Assembly: GCA_017437965.1 (NCBI GenBank)
Contig: JAFRWN010000149.1
Coordinates: forward strand, 1 to 64,000
From: Lachnospiraceae bacterium
Lineage (GTDB): Bacteria > Bacillota > Clostridia > Lachnospirales > Lachnospiraceae
Reading direction: 5' to 3'
Length of the DNA: 64,000 nucleotides
Part shown: positions 25,753 to 35,605 of the stretch, in pieces
How positions within the stretch are numbered: the first letter of the stretch is position 1
Layout: every line of letters starts with the position of its first letter
Translations under genes and position numbers: made by a program
Notes under the pieces: generated by a model
Told to the model about the DNA's origin: nothing
The model's input: the letters and a program-made list of their open reading frames with translations, nothing else
Databases searched by the model: none

Positions 25753-25921
25753 GAAAAAATATTTTGTTATTTCTGTAATGGATCTTGTTCGCTATTATTC
25801 ATATTATGATTGACCATACAAGTCAATACAACTAACTTTTCCCTGATTAGCATCCTCTGTCACATCTGTATCCTTTACATTTGTTATATATTTTTTACTA
25901 TCTCCTTCCAGTTACTCTTAA

Positions 25922-28900
25922 TCAATACTTTGCAATATTCACATCAAAATTATGAAATCCATCCGAATTAATATCTATAGTTCTGTCATCATCCCATAAA
26001 TGATGGAATACATTTAATGACCATGTATCCGGAGATAAGCCCGTTACAGTAATCCAGTTGCTCGTTGCTGTTTCCGTCCTCGCATAACCGACTCCGTATG
26101 ACCACGTATCTGCAGGAACTATAGTAATATCATTTGTGCTTGCATTTCCTCCAACACCGGCATTAAAAGCAACCGAATCCCACTCATATGACCAAGCTTT
26201 AAGCGTAAGTTCTGTTGTAAATCGGAGTTGTACAGAATTTGCAGTTCTATTTCGGTATTCAACTGTAATTTTTTCTGTCATCCATGCATCTGTTCCGGTC
26301 TTTCCTGACATAGGATAAATCGCAACTGATATTCCCATATTTCTAGGATTATATGAAAATGTAATGGTATCCGAGGTTTTATTCCATGTTACTGATTTTG
26401 AGCTGGGAGTAACATATCCCGCATATTCTTTTGCACTAACTGTATAAGTTGAGCCAAAAGTATGTGTCACTTTATCTGTTCCCAACAAGGTACCGTTACT
26501 AGACTTATATTCAACATTATATGTGTAGTCATTGGCCGACCAGTGAGCATATAAAGTTTGTGTCGTAGTAGTGGTGACTTTTGTTGTACTTGTTACCTTA
26601 CTTCCCCCGCTTGCCGAAGTATACCAGCCATCAAATGTATATCCGGTTCTGGTAGATGACGGCAATGTACCATATGTTGAATTATATGTCACAGTAATCG
26701 AGTTCGGATTAGTTCCTCCGTTTCCATTAAAGCTAACTGAAATAGGACTGGCATTCCAATGAGCATATAAGGTTTGATTTGAAGTAATTGATACCTTACT
26801 GGTACTTTCGACTTTATTTCCTCCGCTACTGCTGGTATACCATCCTGAAAATTGATATCCTGTCCTTGTAGAAGTCGGTAATGATCCATATGTCGAATCA
26901 TATGTCACAGCAATATTCTTCGGGTTAGAACCTCCATTTCCGTTGAAGCTTACTTCATAGGTATTAATGGTCCACCTTGCATAAAGAATCTGATCTGATG
27001 TTATTTTTACAGTATCCGTACTCTTTACTTCATTACCTCCGGTCTTGGAAGTAAACCATCCACTAAAGGTATATCCCGTTCTTTCAGCAGTTGCAAGAGT
27101 ACCATATTGTTTGTCATGTTCTACAGAGATTGCCGCCTTAGATACAACTCCTCCATTACCATCAAAGCTTACCGTATAGGCACCAGCCTTCCAATGTGCA
27201 TATACAGTCTGGTCACCGGCATTTTTCAAAATGGTAGTATCACTGATCTGGCTTCCCCCGACTTTGTCTGTAAACCATCCAAGGAAGCCATATCCGTTTC
27301 TGCTTGCTCCCGGAAGATTACCATACTGTTTTTCAAAAGTAATCTGCTTTGAAGTCTGATCTGCCGTTCCATCGTTAGCATCAAACTTAAGAGTGTATGT
27401 GTTAGCTGTCCACTGTGCATATAAAGTGTGATCTGACGTCATTGTCACTTTAGAATTCGAGCTGATATTATCTCCGCCATCCACTCTCGTATACCAGCCT
27501 TTGAACGTATAACCTGTTTTTGTTGCCGACGGTAAATTGCCATAGTTTGAAAGATACTTTACATTCTGCGACTTCTGACTGACACTTCCGCCATTGGCAT
27601 CAAACATAACCATATAGTTTGCTTCATTCCAGTGTGCATAAAGTGTATGGTCACTTGATGTCTTTACTATCGACGCCGCAGCAATTCTTTCTCCTCCGTT
27701 TGCACTGGTATACCAGCCGGCAAAATCATAACCTGCTCTTTCGGCAGTAGGCAATTCCCCATAACTGAAATCATATGCCGCTTCTATACTTCCTTTTGAC
27801 GCCTTTCCTCCATTGGCATCGAAACTTACCTTATATGAACTGTTAGCCCACTGTGCATACAAAGTCTGACTTCCGTTAACAGCTACCAGGGTATCGGAAT
27901 TAACCCTCATTCCGCCTTCTTTTGCGGTATACCATCCTCCAAAGAAATATCCCTGTTTTGTTGCTGTCGGCAATTCTCCGTAAGCTTGGCCAAATACGAC
28001 TGTCAGTTTGTTTTTATCTACACTTCCACCATTAGCATCAAAATCAATATCTACCGTTCTTGCACCTTTACTGATCAGTATTGTTACTTTCGTATTCTTA
28101 AGCTGCTCGCTGTCCGCCTCCGGAGTCTGCATAACTACCTTGTCTTTTGCCACGTCATTACTGTAGTCCTCTGACTCGTTAACAGTAAATCCTGCTTTTT
28201 CAAGAGTTTCCTTAGCATCCTTTCTGTCTTTACCGACAACATTAGGTACTTTAATCGTAGATGCTGCAGTGCAGATACACAAATTAATGGTATCTCCCCT
28301 GACCACATCTTCACCTGCACCTATACTTTGCTCAAGTACAGTACCAACCTTTGCAGAATCATCAGTGCGATAGGTTTTGGTTACCAATAATCCGACATCA
28401 GTAAGTATCTTTTCTGCTTCGGCTTCCTCTTTACCCATAACATCCGGCATTTCAAATGCTTTAGGCCCTAAAGAAATCACAAGGCCGACCTCAGTCCCCG
28501 GTTCTACATCAGTACCGCCATCAATACTTTGGCTGAGAACAAGTCCGGCAGCCATCGCATCGTCATTTATACGGTCTGTAACTACAGCCTTTAGTCCGCT
28601 TGCCTCAATCATCTCAATTGCTTCATACTCTGTAGAGGCAACAACGTAAGGAACCTTTCCTTTTTCCAGTTTTCCTTTACTGATCAGCAGTTCAACCTGC
28701 CCATTTATTTTCAAATATGATCCACCCGAAGGAGATTGAAGGATAATAAGACTGGAATCAATATATTCCGTCTCCGCACTTCCGATAATTGTAGCTATCA
28801 GTTTTTTCTCCTCAATACTCTTTACAGCATCGTTATATGCTTTTTGCTCAACCTCCGGAACAACAACGGTATCATCCGGAACAACGATTTTATCCTTATA

Positions 28901-30022
28901 CGAAGATCTGTACAAAAGTCCTGCAGTTAAAACAATTCCACCAATAAGCAGGAGTAATGCCAATGACGCAACAGCGATTTTCGCCCATCTTGGCCAGGTA
29001 TAAAAATCAAGTTTCTTTATTTTACCATAACGACGTTTTGCCGGAGGATCTGCATTCAGTTCTTCAATAAATGTTTTAATATCAGGTGTTCGGTCCTCAA
29101 TCCTTACATTCAATGCATTAAGGATAGCAATCTCATGCGCAACCGAGACACCCTTGATCAATTTGTGAGGAGCTTTAAGAATATCTTTGCTTTCATTCTC
29201 ATACTTAACACGGCGTTCCATTGCGTCAGGCGGAAGCTTGCCTGTTATCATTTTGTACAATGTTGCACCAAGCGCATAGACATCGGTATGCGGTCCCTGG
29301 TCGCCGCGGCTTCTGTACTGTTCTTCCGGTGAATATCCCGGTTTAATAATTACTGTAAGGCTTCGGCTGTGAGATGTAGTGGCAAACCTGGATGCACCAA
29401 AATCTATCAGCTTCAACTCTCCTTTTGTTGTAACGAAAATATTGTCCGGGGTAATATCTCTGTGGATAATGCCAACAGAATGAACAGCCTGAAGCGATTT
29501 CATAACAGGCATCAGAAGCTCAACGGCAGCATTCTCGGGAATATTCCCTTTTTCCCTCAGATACTCGGACAGAGTCATACCTTCCAAAAATTCCATAACG
29601 AGATAGGCTGTTCCGTTTTCTTCAAAGCTGTCAAAAATCCTGACAATACCGTCCTCATTTTGAAATTTTGCCAGTTTTTTAGCTTCTTCAAGAAATTTCG
29701 CCATACCGTCATAAAACTGCTTTGTCTTTTCTCCGCCCAAAACACTTACCTGATTTTGTCCCGGAATCCTTGTCGAAAACTCGTTTGGCATATATTCTTT
29801 AATTGCAACCTTCTGTTCCAGTTTCCCATCCCATGCCAGATAGGTTGCGCCAAATCCTCCCGAGCCAAGAACTTTTCCTATGATATACCTGTTATGGAAG
29901 AGTGTTCCCGGTTCAATACGTATCGGTTCATCTGCAGGAGTTCCGACCACATAACCGCAATGCGGACACATATTATATTCATCCGCAATTAATTTCATAC
30001 ATCCCAAACAACGTTTACTCAT
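25922..30022 (-). CDS. Transmembrane Ser/Thr kinase with PASTA and InlB-type repeats
   Basis: 1366 aa. An N-terminal zinc ribbon (CLGC...CPHC, residues 5-23) leads into a Hanks-type kinase: GSGGFGATY loop, K74 in VAIKEY, HRDITPDN (187-194), DFGAS (207-211). A membrane helix spans about 346-371. Outside are four PASTA-like units (about 380-653), seven InlB B-type repeats of about 72 residues (about 657-1165; pattern FDANGG...YGxLP...GYxFxGWYT...GG...TLYAxW), a MucBP-like unit and a beta-rich C-terminus. PASTA domains sense muropeptide or lipid II; InlB repeats are adhesive or spacing modules. It is the last gene of the secretion-like operon. GAAGGGA precedes the ATG; a GTG at 30043 is in frame but less likely. 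Confidence 0.9.
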   Translation of the reverse strand: MSKRCLGCMKLIADEYNMCPHCGYVVGTPADEPIRIEPGTLFHNRYIIGKVLGSGGFGATYLAWDGKLEQKVAIKEYMPNEFSTRIPGQNQVSVLGGEKTKQFYDGMAKFLEEAKKLAKFQNEDGIVRIFDSFEENGTAYLVMEFLEGMTLSEYLREKGNIPENAAVELLMPVMKSLQAVHSVGIIHRDITPDNIFVTTKGELKLIDFGASRFATTSHSRSLTVIIKPGYSPEEQYRSRGDQGPHTDVYALGATLYKMITGKLPPDAMERRVKYENESKDILKAPHKLIKGVSVAHEIAILNALNVRIEDRTPDIKTFIEELNADPPAKRRYGKIKKLDFYTWPRWAKIAVASLALLLLIGGIVLTAGLLYRSSYKDKIVVPDDTVVVPEVEQKAYNDAVKSIEEKKLIATIIGSAETEYIDSSLIILQSPSGGSYLKINGQVELLISKGKLEKGKVPYVVASTEYEAIEMIEASGLKAVVTDRINDDAMAAGLVLSQSIDGGTDVEPGTEVGLVISLGPKAFEMPDVMGKEEAEAEKILTDVGLLVTKTYRTDDSAKVGTVLEQSIGAGEDVVRGDTINLCICTAASTIKVPNVVGKDRKDAKETLEKAGFTVNESEDYSNDVAKDKVVMQTPEADSEQLKNTKVTILISKGARTVDIDFDANGGSVDKNKLTVVFGQAYGELPTATKQGYFFGGWYTAKEGGMRVNSDTLVAVNGSQTLYAQWANSSYKVSFDANGGKASKGSIEAAYDFSYGELPTAERAGYDFAGWYTSANGGERIAAASIVKTSSDHTLYAHWNEANYMVMFDANGGSVSQKSQNVKYLSNYGNLPSATKTGYTFKGWYTRVDGGDNISSNSKVTMTSDHTLYAQWTANTYTLKFDANDGTADQTSKQITFEKQYGNLPGASRNGYGFLGWFTDKVGGSQISDTTILKNAGDQTVYAHWKAGAYTVSFDGNGGVVSKAAISVEHDKQYGTLATAERTGYTFSGWFTSKTGGNEVKSTDTVKITSDQILYARWTINTYEVSFNGNGGSNPKNIAVTYDSTYGSLPTSTRTGYQFSGWYTSSSGGNKVESTSKVSITSNQTLYAHWNASPISVSFNGNGGTNPNSITVTYNSTYGTLPSSTRTGYTFDGWYTSASGGSKVTSTTKVTTTTTQTLYAHWSANDYTYNVEYKSSNGTLLGTDKVTHTFGSTYTVSAKEYAGYVTPSSKSVTWNKTSDTITFSYNPRNMGISVAIYPMSGKTGTDAWMTEKITVEYRNRTANSVQLRFTTELTLKAWSYEWDSVAFNAGVGGNASTNDITIVPADTWSYGVGYARTETATSNWITVTGLSPDTWSLNVFHHLWDDDRTIDINSDGFHNFDVNIAKY

Positions 30023-30039
30023 GTTTTTTCCCTTCTCTG

Positions 30040-32034
30040 TCACTTACTTTCTTCAAATACAAATTTAGCTGCAATCTTTTCATCTCTGAGCGGATCCAGA
30101 CCCGTTATTTCACACTTATTCATATAGGCTTTTTTATTGACCGGAATCTGTCCATCCTGTGCACGGCTTACCATCAAAGCATTTTGATATGGTGTACCCA
30201 GCATCCACTCAACAAATCTGTCAGCTGCTCTTTCTTGGGCTTTACTTCCTTCGCCAAGACTCCATTCATAAGTGAATTCGCAATAAATACTTTTATTATT
30301 CGGATAAACATATTTTTTTTGATAACTAGTCAAAGTAGACTTGACCTCGTCCAGTTTCATCGTTGATGAAATCATGACCGCTGCCTTATTACTTCCATTA
30401 TCCAAAAAGTCTTTGCTGTCCGCCCAGCTCCATTTATTAAAATTTTTCAGCACCAGTTTCGAATAATCCTGGTCAAGAGCTATCTTATTTTCACTGATTT
30501 TAAAGTCTTCAATTGTGCTGAAATAGTTTTCACTATATTCAACCGATTCCGCACCTTTAGTAATCACATATGCAACCGGGACAACTATTCCCATCGGAAC
30601 CTGTTTATGATTTTTATAGTATTTATCATACTGATTGATAAACATACACTCCTTGGCCTGAGGTGAATCAAATATTTTGTCTACCTTTCTTGCTTTTTCA
30701 AGTACATCATCACTCAGTTCGGTGCTTTCAAAAATATTCGGAAGCTTTCCATCTGATGCCGCCTTGGAGATAGCGCTCTCATATTCCTGCGGAGAAAATG
30801 ATTTTACTTCAATCTTTACTTTTTCGTTTCCATCCGTGGCAATAAACTGTTCTACAATATCCTGTATTGCTTCATTTTCCTTAGAACCGTCCTCAAGACA
30901 ATACCACAGACTTATTTCCGCACTCTCAAGATATTTTTCCGTTTTTTTAGCTTCATTCTTTTTAAATAATACAATCCCGCCAATCAAAATAAGTATGCCT
31001 GCAGCCGCAATTCCCGCAGCTCTTTTTATTTTTCTCCTTAATCTCTCTTGCCCAAGTGTAGATACCTTTTTCTCCCCGTTAACAGCTCTAAGAAACTCAT
31101 TTACATTCTTAAATCTCATATACTTATCAACAGCCATTGCTTTCATTATGCTGTTACTAAGATTACCATCAATCGAAGGATTCAGCTGTGCCGGCGGAAC
31201 AAGCGTATCCCCGACCTTACGGTTTGTAGACTCAGGCAATTCCTTAATGCCTGTGAGCATTTTATATAACGTCGCACCAAGTGCATATACATCAGTCCAT
31301 GGTCCGATGTTCCGATTATCCTTATCATACTGTTCACAAGGAGAATACCCAACCTTCATGATGAGATCAAGGACCTCATCATCCGATTCCGGAATCAATG
31401 CCGCCCCAAGATCCAAAAGTTTTATTTTTATGTTTTTTCCATGACAAATATAAATATTGTCCGGCGCCACATCCCTGTGAATTACACCGCATTCATGAAG
31501 AGATTTCAGTGCATATCCGATTTCATTAGTTACCATCAAAGCAAAATCAGTAGGAACACGACCTCCATGATGCTTAAGATATTCACTCAGATCCTCTCCA
31601 TCCAGATACTCCATAACAAAATATGCTGTATTATTTTCTTCAAAAAATTCATATACATTTACTATACTTCTGTGTGAACCGAATCTGGCCATCGTCTTAG
31701 CTTCAACAAGAAATCGTTTCTTTCTGTACTCAAACTCATCAGATGTTTTTTTTGAAACGATAACTGATTTATCACCCTTGGCTCTTGTCATCAACTTTGA
31801 AGAATAGAACTCTTTAATGGCTACCACTACTTCAAGTTTTGTATCAAATGCCTTATAAACAATACCAAAACCACCGGCTTTAATTGCCTCCCCTACAATA
31901 TACCTTTTGTTCAGAACTGTTCCCGGTGCAAGGTATATCGGCTCTTCCGGCTCGGAATTATAGGGCGTTCCGCAATAAGGACATACATTATAAGCCTCTT
32001 CAAATTCACTAAAACATGAATAACAAAGTTTCAT
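30040..32034 (-). CDS. Transmembrane Ser/Thr kinase with solute-binding-protein-like ectodomain
   Basis: 664 aa. N-terminal zinc ribbon (CYSC...CPYC, 4-21), kinase domain (about 45-320) with KAGGFGIVY, VAIKEF (K74), HRDVAPDN (186-193) and DLG (208-210) in place of DFG. A membrane helix spans about 338-357. The extracytoplasmic part (370-664) resembles the family 1 extracellular solute-binding proteins of ABC transporters: ISLWYCLEDGS at the start, QDIVEQF helix, PNIFESTE, QVPMGIVVPVAYV, AAVMISST and a C-terminal helical region with FVEWMLGTPYQN. This suggests a receptor kinase that binds a small ligand. It precedes the PASTA kinase by 17 nt. Confidence 0.85.
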   Translation of the reverse strand: MKLCYSCFSEFEEAYNVCPYCGTPYNSEPEEPIYLAPGTVLNKRYIVGEAIKAGGFGIVYKAFDTKLEVVVAIKEFYSSKLMTRAKGDKSVIVSKKTSDEFEYRKKRFLVEAKTMARFGSHRSIVNVYEFFEENNTAYFVMEYLDGEDLSEYLKHHGGRVPTDFALMVTNEIGYALKSLHECGVIHRDVAPDNIYICHGKNIKIKLLDLGAALIPESDDEVLDLIMKVGYSPCEQYDKDNRNIGPWTDVYALGATLYKMLTGIKELPESTNRKVGDTLVPPAQLNPSIDGNLSNSIMKAMAVDKYMRFKNVNEFLRAVNGEKKVSTLGQERLRRKIKRAAGIAAAGILILIGGIVLFKKNEAKKTEKYLESAEISLWYCLEDGSKENEAIQDIVEQFIATDGNEKVKIEVKSFSPQEYESAISKAASDGKLPNIFESTELSDDVLEKARKVDKIFDSPQAKECMFINQYDKYYKNHKQVPMGIVVPVAYVITKGAESVEYSENYFSTIEDFKISENKIALDQDYSKLVLKNFNKWSWADSKDFLDNGSNKAAVMISSTMKLDEVKSTLTSYQKKYVYPNNKSIYCEFTYEWSLGEGSKAQERAADRFVEWMLGTPYQNALMVSRAQDGQIPVNKKAYMNKCEITGLDPLRDEKIAAKFVFEESK

Positions 32035-32050
32035 CGGTTTATTAGCTCCT

Positions 32051-33046
32051 TCAGTTTATATAATCTTCCCAGCTGAAATCTTCCCCGCATAATGGAATCA
32101 AAAGGAATACACATTCTCCAAGTTCAATCTTATCCTTTGCCTTTAATTTTGCGGATGTCATTACATTTTCGTCATTCAGGTATGTCAGGCCACTGCTGGC
32201 ACCCGGCGAAATCAAAAATTCTCTTTTCTTTGGTTCATAGGTTATAACCGCATGTTTTTCTCTGGAGACATGTGAATCCCTTGCGATAACAATCTTATTG
32301 GAACTAAGTCTTCCGATTGAATTGTTTCCAACATAAATATTAAAAGCTTCACCAAAGTGAGGTCCTTTAATACAAACAAGCCAGCCTACCATCGGTTCAG
32401 AATTGACAGATGTCGGTTGTGGAGTACCGGCCCCTGAATCTTCAGACCCGGAATTTGAAGAATTTTTGTTCAGGCTAAAGAAACCAAAAGTTTTTCCTTC
32501 ATCCTTGGCAACAGTTTCATTCACCAGATCACGAACTGTTTCATGTTCATAATTGCCTATCGGATTTATCACATCTTCATTATTATTTATAATTTCTGTT
32601 CCCAGTTTAAGTGACTGTGTACTTCCCTGAACCTGTTTACGATCTAAATCACTGTTTGAACCGGATGGTCTTCCCGACCACACATCAAACGTAGAATTAT
32701 AATCATAATTTTTATTCTTATTTTGTTTCTGGCTATTTTCAAATTCCGATAAACTGTATGTTTTATTGCTTTTACCCGAACTGCTTGAACTTTTGTTTTC
32801 GCTGTTTATAGCATCATCATATTGTTTTATCGTCTCCAAATTATTGATATTATTATGATAATTGTTATTTATGCCATTTATTGCGCTGGAATTTTCACTC
32901 TTTTTCTTTCCAAATAAAGAATGTCTTTCTTTTTTAGGCTTTGAAGCGTCTTCCTTAAAACCATGTCCTTCAAGACAATGGGGACACAGATTAAAAGAAT
33001 CCTGATCAAAATATTTACCGCATGAATCACATTTTACTACATCCAT
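32051..33046 (-). CDS. Zinc-ribbon FHA-domain protein
   Basis: 331 aa, soluble. The N-terminus has a CDSC...CPHC zinc ribbon like those of the two kinases. A long Asn/Ser/Lys-rich, probably disordered middle (about 25-215) is followed by a C-terminal FHA domain (about 220-330) with IGRLSSNKIVI, RDSHVSREKHAVI and an insertion in the usual NG loop (SSGLTYLND). FHA domains bind phosphothreonine, so it is a likely reader of kinase action within the operon. The ATG at 33046 has GAGGTG upstream; a GTG at 33058 is an alternative. Confidence 0.85.
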   Translation of the reverse strand: MDVVKCDSCGKYFDQDSFNLCPHCLEGHGFKEDASKPKKERHSLFGKKKSENSSAINGINNNYHNNINNLETIKQYDDAINSENKSSSSSGKSNKTYSLSEFENSQKQNKNKNYDYNSTFDVWSGRPSGSNSDLDRKQVQGSTQSLKLGTEIINNNEDVINPIGNYEHETVRDLVNETVAKDEGKTFGFFSLNKNSSNSGSEDSGAGTPQPTSVNSEPMVGWLVCIKGPHFGEAFNIYVGNNSIGRLSSNKIVIARDSHVSREKHAVITYEPKKREFLISPGASSGLTYLNDENVMTSAKLKAKDKIELGECVFLLIPLCGEDFSWEDYIN

Positions 33047-33054
33047 TCCGCACC

Positions 33055-33849
33055 TCACTTAATTTTAATTATTGCTACTGTCATATTATCGCGGGCCAGT
33101 TTATTTTCTGACGCCTTCTTTTCCGCTTCACTGTCAAAGAGATTCAATGCATCATTGGGGTTTGAAAAATTGTCAATAATGGATTTAATCTCATTGTCAG
33201 AAAGCATTTTATATAATCCATCCGACATCAATAAAAAGATATCGTCTTTTTCAGTCTTTAGCGGTGTATCATTATGATCCGTTATCTGAATCCCGCCTAC
33301 TCCGATATAATTAATTAAAGCTTCCCCGTTTACTATTTCCTTGTCATATTCTTCCCTGGATATTTCCCCTGTAGAAAGTTTTTCTTTAAGATATTCCTTA
33401 TAGTTATGGTCAACCGTCACCTGAACAAATTCATTGTTTCGAAGCATATACAACCTACTGTCCCCAACAGAAGACCAATAAAAGTCATTTCCCCAAAGTA
33501 CAACTGCGACCATTGTAGATCCTGCATTAAGCAGAGTACCTTTAGTGTCGGTAAGAGAACTCACTCTTCTGTCTGCTTCATCGGCAATATCCCGTAAAAA
33601 CACTGGAACATTTACATTAGGGTACAACTTCATGTATTCTTCAATTATACAATTAACCGATGTCTGACCAGCAAGCCTGCCGCCCATATGACCGCCCATA
33701 CCGTCACATACAGTGACTATCGCCGAATCCTCTTTTATGTCATAGCCAAATGCATCCTGTTGTTCTTTTCTGTCACCTATTACCGAAAGAATAGCCAGCT
33801 GCATAATATTGTTTTCTTTACAATATATTCGTTTTCCTTTTTCACTCAT
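33055..33849 (-). CDS. PP2C family Ser/Thr phosphatase (first of two)
   Basis: 264 aa. PP2C motifs: DRKEQQDAFGYD, VCDGMGGHMGG, SVGDSRLYMLR, VDHNYKEYL, LLMSDGLYKMLSD and the final RDNMTVAIIKI. Metal-binding Asps in each are kept. PP2C phosphatases oppose Hanks kinases. An in-frame Met at 33804 is a possible alternative start, as the first start has only a weak AGAGAG site. It sits 2 nt after the next PP2C gene. Confidence 0.92.
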   Translation of the reverse strand: MSEKGKRIYCKENNIMQLAILSVIGDRKEQQDAFGYDIKEDSAIVTVCDGMGGHMGGRLAGQTSVNCIIEEYMKLYPNVNVPVFLRDIADEADRRVSSLTDTKGTLLNAGSTMVAVVLWGNDFYWSSVGDSRLYMLRNNEFVQVTVDHNYKEYLKEKLSTGEISREEYDKEIVNGEALINYIGVGGIQITDHNDTPLKTEKDDIFLLMSDGLYKMLSDNEIKSIIDNFSNPNDALNLFDSEAEKKASENKLARDNMTVAIIKIK

Positions 33850-33851
33850 AT

Positions 33852-34589
33852 CTAATCTCTCTTACACCAAACTGCAATAGCAGAATTATTATCCATATTT
33901 ACATTTATACCATTACTTTGAACAATATCATTCATCATCTGAAGCCAATGATCTACATTTACTGCTTTCTCCAGACATTTACACATTTCATCTTCATTTA
34001 TCAACTCCCAAAAACCATCCGAACACAATAAAAAAGCCTGACATTTTCTGAGGGGTATCGGTTTCATCAGTTCAAAAAGAGGTTTTTCCCACTCTATACC
34101 CATAACCTTTACCAGCATACTTCTGTCAGGATGATTTCTTATATCGCTTTCCTTTATTTCCTTTGAAGCCACTAACATCTGCGGAATACTGTGGTCCAAA
34201 GTTCTTTTCATGACCTTATTATTTCTGAATATGTAAAGTCTTGAATCACCAACATGGCCAATATATGCTTTATCTTCATCAACAACCAATGCAACAGCGG
34301 TCGTTTTCATCTTACTCTGAGCCTTTTGCCTAATCTGTTCACACATCAAAATATCCTGTGCTGCCATGAATGTACTGGGCAGTATATTTGAGCAATCCTG
34401 CATATTTTGAAATTGATTAATAAAAACATCACGAACCAGAGAAGACGCCTTATCCCCCATACCATGACCACCCAAGCCATCACACAGAATAAAGGCATGA
34501 GCATTGGGGCCCTTATAAACACCAATAGAATCCTCATTCACTTTTCTTCTGCCAATATTTGACAATTGCGAAAATGATATATTTACCAC
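33852..34589 (-). CDS. PP2C family Ser/Thr phosphatase (second of two)
   Basis: 245 aa. Motifs: NIGRRKVNEDSIGVY, LCDGLGGHGMGD, HVGDSRLYIF, LDHSIPQML, LLCSDGFWELI and a variant end MDNNSAIAVW. It differs widely from the adjacent PP2C, so the two are probably not interchangeable; this one lacks the extended N-terminus. The start is a GTG with GAGGAA upstream. Two phosphatases face two kinases in one operon. Confidence 0.9.
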   Translation of the reverse strand: MVNISFSQLSNIGRRKVNEDSIGVYKGPNAHAFILCDGLGGHGMGDKASSLVRDVFINQFQNMQDCSNILPSTFMAAQDILMCEQIRQKAQSKMKTTAVALVVDEDKAYIGHVGDSRLYIFRNNKVMKRTLDHSIPQMLVASKEIKESDIRNHPDRSMLVKVMGIEWEKPLFELMKPIPLRKCQAFLLCSDGFWELINEDEMCKCLEKAVNVDHWLQMMNDIVQSNGINVNMDNNSAIAVWCKRD

Positions 34590-34607
34590 TTTATTTCCTC
34601 AAATTTA

Positions 34608-35594
34608 TTAAAACGAAACTGTATATTCTTCATTAGCAAAAATAATGCTATCACCATTATTTAATTGATACATCTTTTCAGAACTGATTTTTTCACCATT
34701 CAATTTAGTTCCATTGTGAGAATTACAATCCTTTAAATAAAAGAATCCATCAATCAATATTATTTTTGCATGAGTTCTACTTATGTATATATTAGTAATT
34801 GACATACTATTCCCACTATCCGAACCTATGGTTATTACATCATTCTCAAATACCATACTTCTTCCGGTTTTAGAATTTGTAAGGATCAACTTCGATTGTT
34901 CTCCCATAGAAGAAGTAGAAAAAGGATCATACATCCTGTTCTTCAAATATCCTGGTTCAACTACATTTTTTTTGTTTTCTCTTTTATTATCATATGATAT
35001 TTCCGATAATTGTCTTAATGTAGCAGTTGTATTTTCTGTTTTAACTCCTTTCATCGTCAAAATCATATTTTCAAACTCATCCAAATCAAATGAAGAATGA
35101 CCGGCAAAAAAAGAAGCATACTCATCAGCAAATGTTCTTTTCTGAAACATATCAAAATCAATATTCTTAGTTATCGACTTAAAAAAGACATGGACAGGAT
35201 TGCTTCTCTCATTATTGACAATAGGCCAATAAATAACAAAAACTTCCTTGGAAACAGGATGAAGAAAAACAGTATCAAGTGTCAATTCCAGGTTGGCTGG
35301 GTTAAGATTCATCGAATCGCATAATCTAATTATTCTGATTAATTGCAACATAAAATCGAGAAACTCATTTTTGCTGACAGTCATTCGAAATAAATCGCCC
35401 ACATTAATTAAGCCATTAATTTCACTTCTGATAATGTTTTTCTTTCGTCCGTTTTCAATATTAATAGGCAAAAAACAACCATATCCTTTTCTGGTCACAA
35501 CATTAAGCCAGGTCTGATTAATCATTTCAAAGCTTTCCAAGCTATTTTCAATTATTGTTATTTGCCCTTGTTTTTTTATCTTTAACTCTTTCAT
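34608..35594 (-). CDS. FHA-domain protein with EssB/DUF6382-like N-terminal domain
   Basis: 328 aa, no membrane helix. The N-terminal 170 residues (WLNVVTRKGYGCFLPI, FLDFMLQLIRIIRLCDSMNL, LELTLDTVFLHPVSKEVFVIYWPI) resemble the DUF6382 domain and, in layout, the cytoplasmic pseudokinase half of EssB/YukC; this is by eye and needs profile comparison. The C-terminal FHA domain (about 245-328) has TIGSDSGNSMSI, YISRTHAKI and CNSHNGTKLNG. It could link phospho-signals to the secretion ATPase. The start has no clear ribosome site and may be coupled to the peptidase gene 11 nt upstream. Confidence 0.78.
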   Translation of the reverse strand: MKELKIKKQGQITIIENSLESFEMINQTWLNVVTRKGYGCFLPINIENGRKKNIIRSEINGLINVGDLFRMTVSKNEFLDFMLQLIRIIRLCDSMNLNPANLELTLDTVFLHPVSKEVFVIYWPIVNNERSNPVHVFFKSITKNIDFDMFQKRTFADEYASFFAGHSSFDLDEFENMILTMKGVKTENTTATLRQLSEISYDNKRENKKNVVEPGYLKNRMYDPFSTSSMGEQSKLILTNSKTGRSMVFENDVITIGSDSGNSMSITNIYISRTHAKIILIDGFFYLKDCNSHNGTKLNGEKISSEKMYQLNNGDSIIFANEEYTVSF

Positions 35595-35605
35595 CTAATA
35601 ATCAT

